DNA of 7,561 bases, from NCBI GenBank assembly GCA_000715855.1, contig KL571225.1, forward strand, positions 7,104 to 14,664, written 5' to 3'. The notes beneath the pieces are model-generated. The model searched no databases and was not told the DNA's origin. It saw only the letters and a list, made by a program, of their open reading frames with translations. Both the position numbers and the translations under genes were made by a program. Position 1 is the first letter of the stretch. Each line of letters opens with the position of its first letter. Source of the stretch: Actinoplanes liguriensis (GTDB taxonomy: Bacteria > Actinomycetota > Actinomycetes > Mycobacteriales > Micromonosporaceae). This document shows positions 4,900 through 7,561 of the stretch, in pieces.

Positions 4900-6521
4900 C
4901 GATCCTGGAGGAACGTCCGGAGACCGCCGAGGCCCCGCCGCCGCGCCGGGTGAACCCGCTCTGGGCGCTGCTGCGCAACTCGTGGCGGCAGCTGACCAGC
5001 ATGCGTACCGCGCTGGTCCTGCTCTTCCTGCTGGCCGTCGCCGCGATCCCGGGCTCGTACTTCCCGCAGGTCTCGGTGAACCGGGAACGGGTCTCGCAGT
5101 ACTACACCGCGCACCCCCAGCTCGCGCCGTGGGTGGATCGGTTCGGCGGCTTCGACGTCTTCGCGTCGGCCTGGTTCGCCGCCATCTACCTGCTGCTGTT
5201 CACCTCACTGGTCGGCTGCGTGCTGCCCCGGCTGCGGGAGCATGCCCGCGCGCTGCGGACCGTGCCGCCGGAGGCGCCGAAGCGGCTGGAACGCCTCCCG
5301 CAGCATGCCCCGGCCCGCCCCGGCCCGCAGCAGCCTGCCGAGACCGCGAACGCCCTGGCCCGGACCCTGCGCGGCAGGTTGTTCCGGACTCGCGTGCGGG
5401 AGCTGCCGGGCGGTGGGTTCTCGGTGTCGGCCGAGAAGGGCTACCTCAAGGAGACCGGCAACCTGCTGTTCCACTTCGCCCTGCTGTCGGTGCTGATCGG
5501 CTTCGGTTTCGGGCACTGGTACGGCTGGCACGGCAACCGGATCCTGGTCGCCGGCGAGGACCAGGGCTTCTGCAACTCGATCACGCAGTACGACGACTTC
5601 GCGCTCGGCCCGCGGGTGAGCGCCGCCGACCTGTCGAAGTTCTGCATGCGGATGACCGACTTCGAGGCCACCTACCAGAGCACCGGCCAGCCCAAGTCGT
5701 TCCTGGCGGACGTCGAGGTCAAGGAGGGGTCCGGGGCGTACCGGAAGGCGAACTTCACGGTCAACGACCCGCTCCGGCTGCACCACGCCAACGTGCACCT
5801 GATCGGCCAGGGCTACGCGCTGGAGCTGCGTTACACCGACCGGTACGGCGTCTCGCAGAACAAGGTCGTCCCGTTCCTGCCCACCGACGCCATGCAGACC
5901 AGCGAGGGCGTCGCCCAGTTCCCGGACGTCAACATCGACCCGAAGACGAACAAGCGCGACGACCAGCTGCAGGTCGGCTTCGAGGGGGTCTTCCTGCCGA
6001 CCGGCGGCGACGACGGCACCGCCGTCTCGAAGTTCCCCGCTGAGAACAACCCGGTGCTCTACCTCTCCGCCTACCGCGGGAACCTGGGCCTGGACGTCGG
6101 CAAGTCCGGTTCGGTGTACGCGCTGGACCGCACCCAGATCACCAACGGCGAGCTGAAGAAGATCAGCGGCGACCGCCCGCAGGCCCTGAAGCCCGGCCAG
6201 TCCTGGACCCTGGACGACGGCACCAAGCTGGAGTTCGTCGGCACCCGCAAGTACGCGACGCTCTCCATCCGGTACGACCCCACGCAATCGTTGCTGCTGG
6301 TCGGCGCGGTGCTCGGGCTCGTCGGCCTGATGCTGTCGCTGTTCGGCCACCGTCGCCGGATCTGGTTCCGGGTGTCCCCAGCCAACGATCAGGAAGCGGG
6401 CGGTAGCGTCATCGAAGCCGGTGGTCTGCCCCGCACCGACTATCCGGGGTTCGCGGACGAGTTCGCCGCGCTGACCGGGCCCGCCACGGATGACGGGCAC
6501 GCCGAGGAAGGAACGCCCTGA
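4896..6521 (+). CDS. resB: Cytochrome c biogenesis protein ResB (Ccs1 family)
   Basis: ResB partners CcsA/CcsB in System II cytochrome c synthesis, helping move haem out and present apocytochrome. From GTG 4896 it has 541 residues. Membrane segments are near 37-57, 87-110, 189-208 and 465-484. The large region between the third and fourth, ~255 residues with strand-rich VHLIGQGYALELRYTDRYG, is the extracytoplasmic domain typical of ResB. His193 in helix 3 (LLFHFALL) is the candidate haem-ligand histidine. Two extracytoplasmic cysteines, C226 and C250, could form a disulfide. After helix 4, HRRRIWFR is a positive-inside anchor, followed by an acidic cytoplasmic tail of ~50 residues. The start overlaps the ccdA stop (GTGA) and has only a weak ribosome site, so translation is probably coupled to ccdA. 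The frame is open back to 4053, but that extension runs through ccdA in another frame and is not protein-like. M. tuberculosis Rv0528 corresponds. Confidence 0.95.
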   Translation: MTILEERPETAEAPPPRRVNPLWALLRNSWRQLTSMRTALVLLFLLAVAAIPGSYFPQVSVNRERVSQYYTAHPQLAPWVDRFGGFDVFASAWFAAIYLLLFTSLVGCVLPRLREHARALRTVPPEAPKRLERLPQHAPARPGPQQPAETANALARTLRGRLFRTRVRELPGGGFSVSAEKGYLKETGNLLFHFALLSVLIGFGFGHWYGWHGNRILVAGEDQGFCNSITQYDDFALGPRVSAADLSKFCMRMTDFEATYQSTGQPKSFLADVEVKEGSGAYRKANFTVNDPLRLHHANVHLIGQGYALELRYTDRYGVSQNKVVPFLPTDAMQTSEGVAQFPDVNIDPKTNKRDDQLQVGFEGVFLPTGGDDGTAVSKFPAENNPVLYLSAYRGNLGLDVGKSGSVYALDRTQITNGELKKISGDRPQALKPGQSWTLDDGTKLEFVGTRKYATLSIRYDPTQSLLLVGAVLGLVGLMLSLFGHRRRIWFRVSPANDQEAGGSVIEAGGLPRTDYPGFADEFAALTGPATDDGHAEEGTP

Positions 6522-7486
6522 TGGCGGAGTTGTCCAATCAGCTCATGGCGCTGACCGTGCTGGCCTATCTGGCCGCGATGGTCTGCTACGCGGGCGAGTA
6601 TGCGTTCGGCAAGCGCAGCCACGTCGGCCGGGCGGCAACCCGCCAGCTCGTCGGGGCCGGCGCACCGGTCCCCGATGACGTCCCGGTCGTCGCGGCACCG
6701 GCGAAGCCGGAGAAGCCCGGCCGTGGCGAGTGGTCCGGCCGCATCGCGGTGATCTTCAACGTTCTCGCGCTGGCGCTGCACCTGGCGACGCTGACCACGC
6801 GGGGCATCGCGGCGGACCGCATGCCCTGGGGCAACATGTATGAGTACATCCTGTCGGCGACCTTCGTCGGGTCGGCGGTCTGGGTGGGCGTGCTGCTGCG
6901 CCGCCCGGCCCTGCGCCACCTCGGCCTGTTCGCGTCGCTCGCCCTGGTGGTGCTGCTCGGCGCGGCCGGCATGGTCGCCTACACCCCGGTCGGCCCGCTG
7001 GTGCCGGCCCTGCATTCGTACTGGTTCTACGTCCACGTCTCGACGATCATCATCTCCTCCGGCGTCTTCCTGATCGGCGCGGTGCCGGCGGCGATGTTCC
7101 TGGTCAAGAACGGTTACGACGAAGGAAAGCGCCGCTTCCCGTACACGCTCGGCAAGCGCGTCCCGACCTCGGCGCAGGCCCTGGAGCGGCTCACGTTCCG
7201 CCTGCACGCGTTCGCGTTCCCGCTGTTCACGTTCGGTGCGCTGATCGCCGGGCCGATCTGGGCCGAGGCGTCCTGGGGCCGTTACTGGGGCTGGGACCCG
7301 AAGGAGGTCTGGGCGTTCATCTCCTGGGTCGTCTACGCGGCGTACCTGCACGCCCGCGCGACCCCCAGCGTCAAGCGCACGGTCGCGACGTGGATCGCCC
7401 TGCTCGGCTTCGTGACGATGCTGATGAACCTGTTCGGCGTCAACCTCTTCTTCGAGGGCCTGCACAGCTACGCCAACGCCGGCTGA
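6521..7486 (+). CDS. ccsB: Cytochrome c biogenesis protein CcsB (CcsA/ResC type, haem handling)
   Basis: This 321-residue integral membrane protein carries the haem-handling-protein WWD signature, WGRYWGWDPKEVW at 252-264, which cups haem at the outer face. About eight helices are visible (near 8-26, 76-94, 107-127, 132-152, 169-195, 228-247, 263-279 and 287-309). By position, the external haem-ligand histidines should be His172 (YVHVS) and His315 (GLHSY), and the membrane haem histidine His277 (AYLHAR). All are present, so it looks functional. With ResB it forms the System II cytochrome c synthetase that attaches haem to CXXCH proteins outside the membrane. A 40-residue Ala/Pro/Lys-rich insert (35-72) separates helices 1 and 2. 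The ATG at 6521 shares a base with the resB stop, with AAGGA (6508-6512) 8 bases before. It is the last gene of the operon seen here. Naming varies (ccsA, ccsB, resC); M. tuberculosis Rv0529 corresponds. Confidence 0.95.
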   Translation: MAELSNQLMALTVLAYLAAMVCYAGEYAFGKRSHVGRAATRQLVGAGAPVPDDVPVVAAPAKPEKPGRGEWSGRIAVIFNVLALALHLATLTTRGIAADRMPWGNMYEYILSATFVGSAVWVGVLLRRPALRHLGLFASLALVVLLGAAGMVAYTPVGPLVPALHSYWFYVHVSTIIISSGVFLIGAVPAAMFLVKNGYDEGKRRFPYTLGKRVPTSAQALERLTFRLHAFAFPLFTFGALIAGPIWAEASWGRYWGWDPKEVWAFISWVVYAAYLHARATPSVKRTVATWIALLGFVTMLMNLFGVNLFFEGLHSYANAG

Positions 7487-7561
7487 AAAACCCAACTTCA
7501 AGATCTTCATTGCCACGGCTGCGGCCAATAACTGACCGTCGCTCCCGCGGGGACCCTTCCG
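7487..7561. other. Downstream intergenic end of window, no gene seen
   Basis: The 75 bases after ccsB begin with an AT-rich stretch (AAAAACCCAACTTC, then the 8-bp palindrome AAGATCTT at 7500-7507) and return to high GC. I see no start codon with a ribosome site, no hairpin followed by a T-run, and no repeat. The operon's terminator, if there is one, lies beyond the window. Confidence 0.5.

Noticed and set aside
5205..6500. Minus-strand open frame of 431 codons across resB
   Set aside because: The composition is shadow-like (many Arg, Gly, Val, Gln) with no motif or ribosome site, and the plus strand encodes ResB with correct membrane topology.
6531..6539. TTGTCCAAT near the ccsB start as a third DnaA box
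   Set aside because: It has two mismatches and lies inside coding sequence, which is expected by chance.
6440..7528. Minus-strand open frame of 362 codons across ccsB
   Set aside because: It is an antisense shadow of ccsB rich in Arg/Asp/Gln; the plus strand has the WWD motif and haem histidines.

Overview
The window is very GC-rich. Its dense gene packing, GTG/TTG starts, stop-start overlaps and gene order all point to a high-GC actinobacterium. The protein style suggests Micromonosporaceae, perhaps Actinoplanes-like, but that family placement is inference. No rRNA, tRNA, CRISPR array, insertion sequence or phage gene is visible.

Left part (1-1441). The window opens inside a secreted-type protein: a Pro/Ser/Thr-rich linker followed by a beta-rich C-terminal domain, ending at 542. 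A 72-bp gap follows, holding two perfect copies of the actinobacterial DnaA box TTGTCCACA spaced 20 bp apart. Next is a GNAT acetyltransferase (615-1121). It converges on, and overlaps by 30 bp, a small STAS-domain anti-sigma-factor antagonist on the minus strand (1092-1421).

Junction (1442-1468). A 27-bp AT-rich near-palindrome sits between the STAS gene and the next operon. Its arms match the outer part of the synthetic Tn5 mosaic end used in tagmentation library preparation. It is best read as a sequencing or assembly artefact, possibly a false join, so the adjacency of left and right parts should not be trusted until checked.

Right part (1469-7486). This is one tightly packed plus-strand operon: hemL, histidine phosphatase, tlpA/resA-like lipoprotein, ccdA, resB, ccsB. 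Gene boundaries run from a 1-bp gap to 4-bp overlaps, so transcription and translation are probably coupled. From general knowledge, Mycobacterium tuberculosis has the same order (Rv0524-Rv0529). HemL makes 5-aminolevulinate, the first dedicated tetrapyrrole precursor here. CcdA passes electrons across the membrane to the thioredoxin-like lipoprotein, which keeps apocytochrome CXXCH cysteines reduced. ResB and CcsB form the System II haem export and cytochrome c synthetase complex. The phosphatase is a constant neighbour whose role in the pathway is not evident from sequence. The last 75 bases hold no gene or terminator that I can see.

I found no convincing undescribed multi-gene system. The observations most worth checking are the mosaic-end-like junction, the paired DnaA boxes, and the unexplained phosphatase in the haem/cytochrome operon.
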